A stretch of 52,644 bases of DNA from Microcaldota archaeon. Lineage in GTDB: Archaea; Micrarchaeota; Micrarchaeia; Anstonellales; Anstonellaceae. Position 1 is the stretch's first letter. Every line of letters begins with the position of its first letter. Where the stretch lies: the NCBI GenBank assembly GCA_026396415.1, contig JAPLWX010000020.1, positions 1 through 52,644 of the forward strand, read 5' to 3'. A program made the position numbers and the translations under genes. Under the pieces are notes generated by a model. The model ran no database searches, was not told the DNA's origin, and saw only the letters and a program-made list of their open reading frames with translations. This document shows positions 17,211-25,073 of the stretch, in pieces.

Positions 17211-17456
17211 CATCGAGCTTTGCTCGATGACTTGTCGAGCTCGGCTCGACAATTGTTGAACGCTTGCGCGTTCAACATCTGATGCGTTTTGCATCAGCAA
17301 AACGCACATCGCCGCGCTCTTTCAGCATCGGCAGAGCCGATGTCTGATGCATTTTGCTCCCGATTCGCCTGCAGGCGAATGGGCGCAGTTTTGCAAAGCA
17401 AAACTGCCGTTGCAAAATGCACATCAAATGCTGGAAAAGATGCTACATCTTTTCCA
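17211..17456. repeat. dense hairpin cluster, about nine stem-loops
   Basis: Perfect stem-loops follow one another: CATCGAGC-TTT-GCTCGATG (17211-17229), TTGTCGAGC-TCG-GCTCGACAA (17232-17252), GTTGAACGC-TTGC-GCGTTCAAC (17255-17276), two mutually exclusive hairpins CTGATGC-GTTTT-GCATCAG (17279-17297) and GCGTTTTGC-ATCA-GCAAAACGC (17284-17305), CATCGGC-AGA-GCCGATG (17326-17342), then a branched element at 17345-17426, and finally TGGAAAAGATG-CTA-CATCTTTTCCA (17432-17456), which overlaps the permease stop codon. No ORF explains this stretch. Confidence 0.85.
17345..17426 (+). repeat. branched hairpin element, copy B
   Basis: An outer stem (TGAT + GCATTTTGC with GCAAAATGC + ATCA, 2-nt bulge) encloses ATTCGCC-TGCA-GGCGAAT and GCAGTTTTGC-AAA-GCAAAACTGC. 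The backbone segments GCTCCCGATTCGCC, GGCGAATGGGCGCAGT and ACTGCCGT recur exactly in copy C at 26418-26486 on the other strand, while the outer stem and the tip of the second hairpin differ with pairing preserved. Confidence 0.8.
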
Positions 17457-18846
17457 CACTGCTCACCGCGTCCTGCGCGTCCTTCTTGTTCCGGTATCTG
17501 CGGTAGAGGACAAAATGCACCCCGCCCACCAGGAACCAGAGGATGGCGAAGTTCCTGCCTGCCTCGTGCAGCCAGATGACGAGGAAAAGCATGGCCACGC
17601 AGCCGAACACGGCGGCAAATGCCAGCAGCGGCACCTTGACGCCTTTCCATTGGATGTTCAGGGGAAGGCAGAACGGGCGCTTGATGTTGGGCTCGCTGAA
17701 TCGCAGCTTTATCAGCGAAAGGCTGGCTATCAGGTAAGCGGTAAGCGCGCCGAAGGCGTAAAGCTCGCCGAGGAAGAACAGGTCGCCGTACGAGGCAAGG
17801 ATGATTGCCACGGTGGAGAACAGGAGGATGGTCACCCATGGGGTGCGGAATGTGGGGTGCACCCACTTGAACCTGCGGGTGAGAAGCCCGTGGTTGCTCA
17901 TGGAATAGGTCACGCGCGAAACGCCTATTATCCCGGTATTCGCGGAGACGAAGCAGATGGCGAACCCTGTGGCGGCAACAATGGGCACGAGGATGCCGGC
18001 AAGCGGAAGCGCCTGCGCCACTGCCACAAGCGGGCTGTCCGACCTTTCCGCAAGCACCTGCGGGGTTACGATGCCCAGTGCCATGATGGATATCAGCACC
18101 GCGAATATGACCACGGACGATACGGCGGTGATATGGGCGCGCGGAAGCGTCTTTTCCGGGTTGCGCGTCTCCTCTGCGCCCTGGGAAATGCTTTCTATCC
18201 CGATGAATGCCACCATGGCAAGCGTCACGGAATAGAGGAAATTGTGGATGCCCGGGCTTTCAGCTATGGGCTTGAAGCCGGAAAGGAAAGTCTCGAGATT
18301 GAATCTAGTGCCGAAGCCCACTGCCATCAGGAGCACGAGCAGGGCTATGGTGCCTACTGTGAGCCAGGAATTCACCCACGAGGATTCCTTGATGCCGAAG
18401 AGGTTGATGGCGACCAGCACAAGAATCATGACGGTGCTTGCTATGGGAAGCATGGGGCGCAATGCCGGGAAGAAGAATGACAGGTACCCTGCCGATGCCA
18501 CTGCGAAAAGGGCGATGTCTATCGTGTAATCCAGCATCAGCCCCCAGCCGCCTATGAAACCGGCGAGCTTTCCGAACGCCCGTTCGCCATAGACCGACGC
18601 CCCGCCAGCAACCGGAATTGCGGATGCGAGCTCCGCATAGCAGAGGCCGGTGAGGACATAGACGCCTGCGGCAATGAGTATGGCAAGCGGCATCGCCCCG
18701 CCTGAATATGCGGCAATGAGGCCAAGCGCGAGGAAGATGTCGGCGCCCACGTCAGCAAAGCCCATGGAGAAGCTGCCGAGGAACCCCAGCTCCTTCTTTA
18801 GCGGGGAAATCCTGGCAATTATGTCCATGGGTGCGGGTATGTCCAT
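17443..18846 (-). CDS. APC-superfamily amino acid permease
   Basis: A 467-residue integral membrane protein with about 12 hydrophobic segments. The first helices carry GFADVGADIFLALGLIAAYSGG and the APC signature around LCYAELASAIPVAGGASVYGERAFGKLAGFIGGW. Further conserved elements are GIESISQGAEETRNPEKTLPRA after helix 6 and SVTYSMSNHGLL-like SRVTYSMSNHGLL after helix 8. It probably imports amino acids by proton or sodium coupling; the substrate is not readable. The start is ATG 18846 (ATG 18828 also possible). Its last four codons (VEKM) form one arm of a perfect palindrome whose loop is the stop codon. Confidence 0.9.
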   Translation of the reverse strand: MDIPAPMDIIARISPLKKELGFLGSFSMGFADVGADIFLALGLIAAYSGGAMPLAILIAAGVYVLTGLCYAELASAIPVAGGASVYGERAFGKLAGFIGGWGLMLDYTIDIALFAVASAGYLSFFFPALRPMLPIASTVMILVLVAINLFGIKESSWVNSWLTVGTIALLVLLMAVGFGTRFNLETFLSGFKPIAESPGIHNFLYSVTLAMVAFIGIESISQGAEETRNPEKTLPRAHITAVSSVVIFAVLISIMALGIVTPQVLAERSDSPLVAVAQALPLAGILVPIVAATGFAICFVSANTGIIGVSRVTYSMSNHGLLTRRFKWVHPTFRTPWVTILLFSTVAIILASYGDLFFLGELYAFGALTAYLIASLSLIKLRFSEPNIKRPFCLPLNIQWKGVKVPLLAFAAVFGCVAMLFLVIWLHEAGRNFAILWFLVGGVHFVLYRRYRNKKDAQDAVSSVEKM

Positions 18847-18884
18847 AGTTTAGCCTCAGCAATGTTTTGTGTGCAAGGTTCGCC

Positions 18885-19841
18885 CTACTTTTTCCCCTCA
18901 AGATACAGATAAGCGGAATATGCGGCTGATACCGCCTCGCCCACGCCCACTATCGCCTGCTTGAAGCGCGTGTCCGTGACATCGCCTGCAGCGAAAAAGC
19001 CGTGCACATTGGTTTCCGAGTTGCGGTTTATCTTCACATAGCCCTTTGCGTCGATTTCCACGCCCGCCTCCTTTGCCAAGGCTGAGAGCGGCGTGTGCCC
19101 GATTGCCACGAAAACCGCGTCAACGGGAAGCCTGTCGCTCCCATTGTGCGGCTCGTCCAGGAGCACGCCTGCCGCCTTTTTCTCCCCGTAGATTTCCAGC
19201 ACGTTGGTATTGTAGATGATTTCGATTTTGGGATGGCTGGTGACCAAGGCATAGTTCGCCGGCTCTGCGCGTATCTTGTCCCCGCGGTAGATGATGTACA
19301 CCTTGCCTGCGAACTGGGTGAGCAGGAGCGCGTCTTTCGCCGCCGAGTCAGAGCCGCCTATCACCGCGACATGCTTGCCCTTGTAGAATGCGCCGTCGCA
19401 AAGCGCGCAGTAGTGCACGCCCCTGCTGGCGAATTCCTTTTCCCCAGGCGAGCCGAGCTTCTTCCATTCCGTGCCGGTTGCATAAAGCACGGTTTTGCCT
19501 TCGTACTTGCCGGAGTCCGACTCGATTTCAAACCCATTGCCCTTCTTTGATATTTTCTTGACCTTTTCGTCCTTTATCTCCACGTTGGGGTAGGCGCGCG
19601 CGTGCGCCTCGAGCTTGTCCGCAAGCTCCATGCCGGTAAGCGAGATGAAGCCCGGGTAGTTTTCCACCACGTGCGTGAGCGTGATGGTGCCGCCGCGCAG
19701 CTCGCCCATCACCAGCGTCTTGAGGCCCAGCCTTCCGGCATACATGCCGCCCGCAAGCCCGGCGACGCCAGACCCCACCACCAAAATGTCGTAAACCACG
19801 GAAATCACCGATTTTGGAACCTCTTGCCTAGGATGCGCCAT
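18885..19841 (-). CDS. trxB: thioredoxin reductase
   Basis: A flavoprotein disulfide reductase that reduces thioredoxin-like proteins with NAD(P)H. It has the FAD-binding GSGVAGLAGGMYAGRLGLKT, the redox CALC pair in HYCALCDGAFYKG, the second dinucleotide loop VIGGSDSAAKDALLL and the C-terminal FAD motif GFFAAGDVTDTRFKQ. After the second loop the usual HRR-type NADPH determinant reads YRGDK, so NADH or another donor is possible. Length of about 320 residues is normal. The ORF track starts at 19889, within the divergent nrdR gene; ATG 19841 or GTG 19808 are better. The start regions of trxB and nrdR face each other. Confidence 0.93.
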   Translation of the reverse strand: MAHPRQEVPKSVISVVYDILVVGSGVAGLAGGMYAGRLGLKTLVMGELRGGTITLTHVVENYPGFISLTGMELADKLEAHARAYPNVEIKDEKVKKISKKGNGFEIESDSGKYEGKTVLYATGTEWKKLGSPGEKEFASRGVHYCALCDGAFYKGKHVAVIGGSDSAAKDALLLTQFAGKVYIIYRGDKIRAEPANYALVTSHPKIEIIYNTNVLEIYGEKKAAGVLLDEPHNGSDRLPVDAVFVAIGHTPLSALAKEAGVEIDAKGYVKINRNSETNVHGFFAAGDVTDTRFKQAIVGVGEAVSAAYSAYLYLEGKK

Positions 19842-19845
19842 TCGC

Positions 19846-19857
19846 TTTTTTAAGTCT
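19846..19857 (+). promoter_or_regulatory. TATA box of nrdR
   Basis: TTTTTTAAGT lies about 25 nt before the nrdR ATG, predicting a leaderless transcript. The near-symmetric box may also serve trxB on the other strand if that gene starts at GTG 19808. Confidence 0.45.
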
Positions 19858-19876
19858 ATTCTCGCCATCTCCACGC

Positions 19877-20329
19877 ATGAGGTGCCCATACTGCTCGCAC
19901 ACTGAAACGGACGTGGTGGACAGCCGCGACACCGACGACATGCGCATCAGGCGCAGGCGCGAGTGCGCCAAGTGCCGCCGCCGTTTCACCACGTACGAGG
20001 AGGTGGACAAGGAGGACATCTTCGTCATAAAAAAGGACGGCAGGCGCGAGAAGTTCGACAGGCACAAGCTGATGGCTGGATTGGAAAGGTCATGCGAGAA
20101 GCGCCCTGTTTCACGCGAGCAGATAGAGGAGATGGCGAACTGGGTGGAGGGGAAGCTGCGGAAAAGCGGGAAGAAGGAGATAGAGACCAACGGCATCGGC
20201 GAGCTGGTGATGGAGCGGCTGAGGAAGGTGGACGACGTGGCGTACATACGCTTCGCGTCCGTGTACCGCTCGTTCACGGACATCGACTCGTTCGAGGACG
20301 CGCTTCGCAAGCTCAAGAGGAAGAAATAA
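19877..20329 (+). CDS. nrdR: NrdR ribonucleotide reductase repressor
   Basis: NrdR is a zinc-ribbon/ATP-cone repressor of ribonucleotide reductase genes. The N terminus is the classic MRCPYCSHTETDVVDSRD with the second pair CAKCRRRF, followed by TTYEEV. The ATP-cone (about residues 48-138) contains VIKKDGRREKFDRHKLMAGLERSCEKRPV and YIRFASVYRSF. Length 150 matches bacterial NrdR. The family is almost universal in bacteria and patchy in archaea. It is divergent from trxB, whose product can feed electrons to ribonucleotide reductase, so the pairing makes functional sense. No nrd genes or NrdR boxes were seen in the window. Confidence 0.96.
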   Translation: MRCPYCSHTETDVVDSRDTDDMRIRRRRECAKCRRRFTTYEEVDKEDIFVIKKDGRREKFDRHKLMAGLERSCEKRPVSREQIEEMANWVEGKLRKSGKKEIETNGIGELVMERLRKVDDVAYIRFASVYRSFTDIDSFEDALRKLKRKK

Positions 20330-20412
20330 CGGTTGCATGATGGGGAAATGGAACAGGGGCAGGAAAGCGGGAAAATAGGCAGAAGCTGGATGGAAACGGG
20401 GGGAATGCAAAA

Positions 20413-21303
20413 ATGAAAACTTATCTTCAGGTCGCGCTGTTCTTCGCGCTTACGCAGGTGATAGGGATTTTTGCCGGGGTAGTGCTAATACAGGGCGCGA
20501 TTGCAAATCCCGACATACAATCGCTTTCCGTTGCGCCTATGGCCAATGCCAACGACCCTGCAAACGCGCTGTTTTTCGTAGCATACATACTTTTCGGCGC
20601 CGTGGCAGTGGTGCTTGCCGCCCGCTACTACAAGGGCATGATAATGTTCCAGCTTCTCGAGGCGATGGTGATATTCTCCGCGTCTTCCATCGTGTTTTTC
20701 GCCTTTGCCCTGTTCCCGCTGAACATGGGGCTGCTGGACGGGCTTGCCTTCGGAGGCATGCTGGGGCTTGCGCTTGCTGCGGCAAAATTCATCTGGGTGG
20801 AGGCGAAGAATGCCGCCGCCATAGTGTCCAGCGCAGGCGTGGGGGCGATATTCGGCTTTTCGCTCGGTTTCCTTCCAGCAGTCATCTTCACGATACTGCT
20901 CTCGATTTACGATTACATCGCGGTTTTCAAGACGCGCCACATGGTGGAAATGGCGCGCGAGCTTTCCACGCGCCAGCTTTCCTTCGCAGTGACTGCAAAA
21001 GAGGCGCCTGCAAGGAAGAAGGATGAAAAGGTTGAAGTTTATGTGGAGCGCGCGAACCGCGAGGGCGACAGGCTCGATTTGGGGACAGGCGACCTGTCAG
21101 TGCCGGCGATGGTGGCGGTGTCTGCGTACACGCTTGGCCCGAATGGCATCATCTACTCGTTTGCAGTTGCCACTGGCTCCACGATTGCGCTCTACGCGCT
21201 TCTGAAGTTCGTGTCAAAGGAAAGGGTTTTCCTTCCCGCGCTGCCGCCCATCTGCCTGGGGGGCATGCTGGGGCTTTTGCTTGTGAAGCTGGCGGGGTTT
21301 TAG
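20413..21303 (+). CDS. presenilin/signal-peptide-peptidase-like intramembrane protease
   Basis: A 296-residue multispanning protein with about nine hydrophobic segments. It carries the hallmark motifs of family A22 aspartyl proteases in order: YDYIAVF in one membrane helix (the YD motif, about residue 167), LGTGDLSVPAM in the next (the GxGD motif, about residue 225) and LPALPP near the C terminus (the PALP motif). A hydrophilic loop of about 50 residues (KTRHMVEMARE...ARKKDEKVEV) separates the two catalytic helices. Archaeal homologues cleave helices within the membrane; substrates here are unknown. It lies 83 bp after nrdR on the same strand. Confidence 0.93.
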   Translation: MKTYLQVALFFALTQVIGIFAGVVLIQGAIANPDIQSLSVAPMANANDPANALFFVAYILFGAVAVVLAARYYKGMIMFQLLEAMVIFSASSIVFFAFALFPLNMGLLDGLAFGGMLGLALAAAKFIWVEAKNAAAIVSSAGVGAIFGFSLGFLPAVIFTILLSIYDYIAVFKTRHMVEMARELSTRQLSFAVTAKEAPARKKDEKVEVYVERANREGDRLDLGTGDLSVPAMVAVSAYTLGPNGIIYSFAVATGSTIALYALLKFVSKERVFLPALPPICLGGMLGLLLVKLAGF

Positions 21304-21367
21304 CCATATTGCGCCCCCCCTCTATTTTATAAACACTTCTTGACACAATGCCGCAAAGGGTGTGTTG

Positions 21368-22846
21368 ATGGCTAATTTCAAGGGAATTCACGTTGTTAAC
21401 AGGCTGCCCGAGCTTAGGGAAAAGGCAGCCAAGAACTTTGTAATCTGGCCAGGCACAGTGGACAGCATGAAAGACAAATGGGTCCTATATGCCAATTCCG
21501 ACAAGCCGTGGCAGAAGCTCGTGGGCTTCTGCATGCTTAATGAGATTCCGCTTATTGACAGGAATAAGTACACGCCGTTTGATTTTGCGGCGCATAAGAT
21601 ATTTGACATCTACAAACTCCTCATTGAAGCCGATGATCTCCTTTTCGCGGTAAAGAAATTCGAAACCGAAAAAAACACATTTGGGCTTGTGCTTATAGCC
21701 ACTATGAGGAAAAAAGAAAGGGTCGCTGCGCTGGAGGCCCTTGCCTATGCAAGCTGGAGGGACATTTACCAACATGATTTCGATACCGTAGGAGCCATAC
21801 AGGACAAAGCCTGGGAAAACACCAAAATCAAGAAAAACCAGGACTACTGCTCAATAGACGACATGCCCGAAGCCGAAAAAATAGCATTGGAGAAAAAGTC
21901 CCTGGGGCTTGCAGAGATGGTGTATGACCGGGTGCTCCGCGAAAGGGGGGAGAAGGAGGCGCAGCCCCTCACAGAGATTTTGGTGAACAACTCATCCTGG
22001 CAGTTCCTTGATTTCAATGCTGAAAAATATTCCGAAGAGGCGATAATCTGGTTCGGCAAGAAGATGGGCAAATACCCCCAGCCTACAGCTGAGTGCCCCT
22101 ACCCTTCGGATGGCAGCCTTGCCGCAAGGATAGCCGCCCTTTCCCCAGATGAGGAAGCCAGGTCTGCTGCAAGAGATGAGATTTTGCACATGCAGCCTGG
22201 GAATGCGGCATACCGGTTCTGCGAAAGCGCCGCCATTTCAAAATACCCAGATACCGCAATCCGTTCACTCGTGCTTGCAGTAGCCAGGATATGGCACCTC
22301 CATAAGCTGAATACTGACAAGGGCTATTATGAGCGCGCAGTGATGACGGACAGGCATTCAGTCCCGTATGATATCCGCCATAGGAATTATTCCCCGCGGC
22401 AAGCAGCCTGGCCGCTATTCAATGCCATGGGGCAAAATACGCTCCCAGAAGTCAGGATGCGCGCAGCAGAGCTTGCAGCACAGGTTTTCGACGGCTTGGA
22501 CGGCTATGACGGCATTGCGCTTCATAACGAGCTTCCATCCGATGCCAGGGGCTACCTGCTGAAGCACCTTGAAAGCAAGTTCAGTGTGCTGCAGGAAAGG
22601 GGCCACTACGAGGCGCTCCTCTGGCTGTTCGAGAACGGCTCTGCCAAAAAGGCAGAGGCGATGAAAGTGCTTGGGGAAAGCCTCGACAAGCTGCCGCGCG
22701 ACAATAGCAGGATGCTTGCAATAATCGCAGTGTGCTCGCAGGATGAGGGAGTGCGAGAGCACGCTTCAATGCTTTTCGGCGCAAGAAGCCACGAAAGGAT
22801 AGAATCGTTTGTCCCGAAGCACCTGATTCAGACAGAAGCAGTGTAG
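21368..22846 (+). CDS. hypothetical large helical protein
   Basis: A protein of about 492 residues with no recognised catalytic motif. The second half has several two-helix units of HEAT/ARM-like spacing (EVRMRAAELAAQVFDGL, EALLWLFENGSAKKAEAMKVLGESL, VREHASMLFGARSHERI), suggesting an alpha-solenoid. The ORF track begins at TTG 21362; ATG 21368 is preferred, with a TATA-like TTTTATAAAC about 40 nt upstream. Its TAG lies in the palindrome TAGCT-GGA-AGCTA, which also contains the stop codon of the convergent gene. Confidence 0.7.
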   Translation: MANFKGIHVVNRLPELREKAAKNFVIWPGTVDSMKDKWVLYANSDKPWQKLVGFCMLNEIPLIDRNKYTPFDFAAHKIFDIYKLLIEADDLLFAVKKFETEKNTFGLVLIATMRKKERVAALEALAYASWRDIYQHDFDTVGAIQDKAWENTKIKKNQDYCSIDDMPEAEKIALEKKSLGLAEMVYDRVLRERGEKEAQPLTEILVNNSSWQFLDFNAEKYSEEAIIWFGKKMGKYPQPTAECPYPSDGSLAARIAALSPDEEARSAARDEILHMQPGNAAYRFCESAAISKYPDTAIRSLVLAVARIWHLHKLNTDKGYYERAVMTDRHSVPYDIRHRNYSPRQAAWPLFNAMGQNTLPEVRMRAAELAAQVFDGLDGYDGIALHNELPSDARGYLLKHLESKFSVLQERGHYEALLWLFENGSAKKAEAMKVLGESLDKLPRDNSRMLAIIAVCSQDEGVREHASMLFGARSHERIESFVPKHLIQTEAV

Positions 22847-22856
22847 CTGGAAGCTA
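22844..22856. repeat. palindrome joining two convergent stop codons
   Basis: TAGCT-GGA-AGCTA: the first TAG ends the plus-strand hypothetical, and the final CTA is the TAG of the minus-strand DUF1858 gene. Confidence 0.7.
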
Positions 22857-23255
22857 GCCAGGCTTTGGTTTTTTCTTTCCAGTTTTTTGGCTATTTTTAG
22901 CCGCAGGCTTTTTTGCAGCATCCGCTGGCTTTTTAGCCTCGGCAGCCGCAACTTTCCCAGCGATTGCTGGCTTTTTTTCCGCTTCTTCGCCTTTTTGCGC
23001 AGCCGCCTTGCTTTTTTCCGCAGCCAGGTTGAGGAAATCCTCCTCTTTCCTCGCCGCGTCCTGTATTTCCTTCACGAGCGCGTCGATTTCCGCCTCTCCG
23101 AAGCCGTGCGCGGCTGCGCCTTCCTCTATTGTCTCGTATGCGGCCAGCCCGCAGCCTATGCAGTGGAAGCCGTGCTCGAGGAGCACCGAGGCGGCAGCGG
23201 GATAGTTCATCACCAGCTCGCCTATTGGGGACGTGCGCGAAATCTCAAATGCCAT
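22854..23255 (-). CDS. DUF1858-domain protein with Lys/Ala-rich tail
   Basis: About 133 residues. The N-terminal 65 residues form a DUF1858-like domain: ISRTSPIGELVMNYPAAASVLLEHGFHCIGCGLAAYETIEEGAAAHG, with the conserved CIGCG pair. This domain occurs alone and at the N terminus of iron-sulfur repair (ScdA/RIC) and hybrid-cluster-associated proteins. A low-complexity tail of about 55 residues rich in Lys, Ala and Pro (AKKPADAAKKPAAKN...) follows and is probably disordered, perhaps nucleic-acid binding. ATG 23255 (MAFEISR) is preferred over 23273 because the TATA-like CTTTAAAG at 23278-23285 lies about 27 nt upstream. Confidence 0.8.
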   Translation of the reverse strand: MAFEISRTSPIGELVMNYPAAASVLLEHGFHCIGCGLAAYETIEEGAAAHGFGEAEIDALVKEIQDAARKEEDFLNLAAEKSKAAAQKGEEAEKKPAIAGKVAAAEAKKPADAAKKPAAKNSQKTGKKKPKPG

Positions 23256-23324
23256 GCACCAAGAGTACGCCATTGCCCTTTAAAGCTTTCCTACCAAATC
23301 TCCAATATTACGAGGTTTAGTTTA

Positions 23325-23729
23325 ATGGAAGATTACGAAAAAATGCTGGACAGGGCGCGCGCGGCGCTGCCCGAGAAGACGCTCGCATTCGAGCGGTTCG
23401 AGACGCCCCAGCTGGAATCCTTCCTGCAGGGCAGCAAGACGCTGGTGCGGAATTTCGACATCATACTCCAGAAGATAAGAAGGCCGCCGGAGATACTTTC
23501 CAAGTACTTTTCGCGCGAGCTTGCGGTGCCCGTCACAATACAGGGCGGCAAGCTCATACTGAACGGGAAGTTCTACACGAAGAACCTGCAGGACAAGCTG
23601 CAGGCGTTCGTGGACGCGGCAGTCGTGTGCAAGGAATGCAAGAGGCCCGACACCAAGATAATAGAGAAGGACGGGGTAAAGACGCTGGTGTGCGAGGCGT
23701 GCGGCGCGCGCGCGCCAGTGAGGATTTAG
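23325..23729 (+). CDS. translation initiation factor aIF2, beta subunit
   Basis: The beta subunit of the archaeal aIF2 complex that carries initiator tRNA to the ribosome. The ORF track extends far upstream (22887) but the family start is MEDYEKMLDRARAALP at 23325, giving 134 residues, normal for archaea. The central domain has KTLVRNFDIILQKIRRPPEILSKYFSRELAVP, and the C-terminal zinc ribbon is CKECKRPDTKIIEKDG...CEACGARAPV. It is followed within 10 nt by aIF1A on the same strand. Confidence 0.96.
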   Translation: MEDYEKMLDRARAALPEKTLAFERFETPQLESFLQGSKTLVRNFDIILQKIRRPPEILSKYFSRELAVPVTIQGGKLILNGKFYTKNLQDKLQAFVDAAVVCKECKRPDTKIIEKDGVKTLVCEACGARAPVRI

Positions 23730-23738
23730 GTGTTTATC

Positions 23739-24041
23739 ATGGCAGATTCGCAACCGCCGCCGGAGATAAGCTGGGTGAAGCTCCCCAACGAGGCAGAGGG
23801 GGAGATACTTGGCGTGGTCATAGGCAACGTGGGAGGGGGCAGGCTCACCGTGCAGTGCAAGGACGGGAAGGAGCGCATGTGCAGGATACCTGGCAAGATA
23901 CGCAGGTTCATCTGGGTGCGCGACAACGACATTGTGATCATCAAGCCCTGGGCAATCGGCGGGGACAAGAAGGCGGACATCGTGTGGCGCTACAACAAGT
24001 ACCAGGCCGAGTGGCTGCGGAACAAGGGGCACATAAAGTAG
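23739..24041 (+). CDS. translation initiation factor aIF1A
   Basis: A 100-residue OB-fold protein homologous to eIF1A/IF1, which sits in the ribosomal A site during initiation. Conserved stretches are EGEILGVVIGNVGGGRLTVQCKDGKERMCRIPGKIRRFIWVRDNDIVIIKPW, then the C-terminal KADIVWRYNKYQAEWLRNKG. The ORF begins at 23730; ATG 23739 fits the family start (MADSQPPPE). It is probably co-transcribed with aIF2-beta and the RIO kinase. Confidence 0.96.
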   Translation: MADSQPPPEISWVKLPNEAEGEILGVVIGNVGGGRLTVQCKDGKERMCRIPGKIRRFIWVRDNDIVIIKPWAIGGDKKADIVWRYNKYQAEWLRNKGHIK

Positions 24042-24043
24042 AT

Positions 24044-24060
24044 TGCGGGCAAAGCCTGCA
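24044..24060 (+). terminator. short hairpin after aIF1A
   Basis: TGCGGGC-AAA-GCCTGCA directly follows the aIF1A stop (one G-T pair). It has the AAA loop seen in other hairpins of the window and no T-tract, so a terminator role is uncertain. Confidence 0.4.
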
Positions 24061-24122
24061 CATTTCCGCGGCGAGGGCAAGCAGCGCAAAGGCATATTAA
24101 CCGCGTCTTCTGGAATAATATT

Positions 24123-24902
24123 ATGGCAACGCAGAGCAACCGCAAGCGCCCAAAGCGCGAGGACAAGCAAATCAAGCGCGAGGACCCGCTGGAGGAGCAG
24201 GTGTTCGACCGCGAAACGCGCTTTGCGCTCACCAAGCTCCGCCAGGCAGGGCACTTCGACGGGCTGGAATACCCAATTGCCAAGGGCAAGGAGGCAATTG
24301 TGTTCCTTGCAACCACGCGCGAAGGCGGCAAGGTGGCGGTCAAGATTTACAGGATAGACACCTCCAACTTCGTCCACATGCACGACTACCTTGATGGCGA
24401 TCCGCGCTTCGCAGGCACCTCGCGCCACAGGTTCGAGACTATAATTGCCTGGGCGCGGAAAGAGTACAGCAACCTGTCGAAATTCTACGAGGCGCGGGTG
24501 GCTGTGCCAAAGCCACTGGGATTTCTCCGCAACATCGTGGTGATGGAATTCCTGGGCGAGGGCAACATCGCCTTTTCTCAGATTTCGCAGGTGGGGAGCG
24601 AGCACCCCCAGAAGGACTACGAGTTCATGATTGAGCAGATAAAAAGGATTTACCAGGCGGGATTCGTGCATGCGGACCTGTCGGAGTACAATATCCTGGT
24701 GACGGATGATGGCCTGCGCGTGCTTGACTGCGCGCAGGGCGTGCTGCTCGCGCACCCGCACGCGGAGGAATTCCTGAAGAGGGACGTGGAGAACATCGTG
24801 CGCTATTTCAGGAAGCAGGGGGCAAAGGAAACTGATGCCGAAGCGGCGCTTGCATGGATACGGGACGGCAAGCCTATATTGCATGGACTGGAAGCAGTCT
24901 GA
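24123..24902 (+). CDS. rio1: RIO1-family protein kinase/ATPase
   Basis: A 259-residue RIO kinase, involved in late maturation of the small ribosomal subunit. It has the glycine-poor ATP loop PIAKGKEAIVFLATT, the lysine in VAVKIYRID, the RIO1 flexible-loop signature NFVHMHDYLDGDPRF, the catalytic loop GFVHADLSEYNILV and the metal-binding aspartate in VLDCAQGV. The basic N terminus (RKRPKREDKQIKRED) likely contacts rRNA. It follows aIF2-beta and aIF1A, a known archaeal neighbourhood, where a KH-domain protein often comes next but is absent here. The last codons (LEAV*) are repeated 76 bp downstream. Confidence 0.95.
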   Translation: MATQSNRKRPKREDKQIKREDPLEEQVFDRETRFALTKLRQAGHFDGLEYPIAKGKEAIVFLATTREGGKVAVKIYRIDTSNFVHMHDYLDGDPRFAGTSRHRFETIIAWARKEYSNLSKFYEARVAVPKPLGFLRNIVVMEFLGEGNIAFSQISQVGSEHPQKDYEFMIEQIKRIYQAGFVHADLSEYNILVTDDGLRVLDCAQGVLLAHPHAEEFLKRDVENIVRYFRKQGAKETDAEAALAWIRDGKPILHGLEAV

Positions 24903-24978
24903 TGATGCGCGATTAGGGGCGAACCATCAGGGGGATAGAAGGAAGCCCTGCTGCCCCCTAGGGTTGGAAGCGGTCTGA
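24888..24978. repeat. degenerate duplication of the RIO kinase 3' end
   Basis: The last 15 nt of the gene (24888-24902, CTGGAAGCAGTCTGA) recur at 24964-24978 with two changes, still reading Leu-Glu-Ala-Val-stop. Between them lie AGGGGG...CCCCCT and TGATG...CATCA inverted repeats. Confidence 0.6.
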
Positions 24979-25073
24979 AATGGGCCCGGATGGCAAGCAA
25001 AAAGATCATTAGCATGCCATAAACAAATACATACCTATTTAAACATTTCGTATAACATATACTTGGTGATAAA

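Noticed and set aside
17211-17456. CRISPR array
   Set aside because: Palindromes are present but there is no constant repeat of fixed length separated by unique spacers; each hairpin has a different sequence.
17347-18480. 377-codon plus-strand ORF
   Set aside because: Antisense to the APC permease and beginning in hairpin DNA; rich in His, Gln and Cys, a shadow.
22887-23324. N-terminal extension of aIF2-beta
   Set aside because: The upstream part of the ORF is antisense to the DUF1858 gene and unlike any aIF2-beta; the family start at 23325 gives the normal length.
23322-24884. 520-codon minus-strand ORF
   Set aside because: It lies antisense to aIF2-beta, aIF1A and the RIO kinase, which have clear family motifs. 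The ORF is His/Leu/Arg-rich with no motif, typical of a shadow in high-GC codons.
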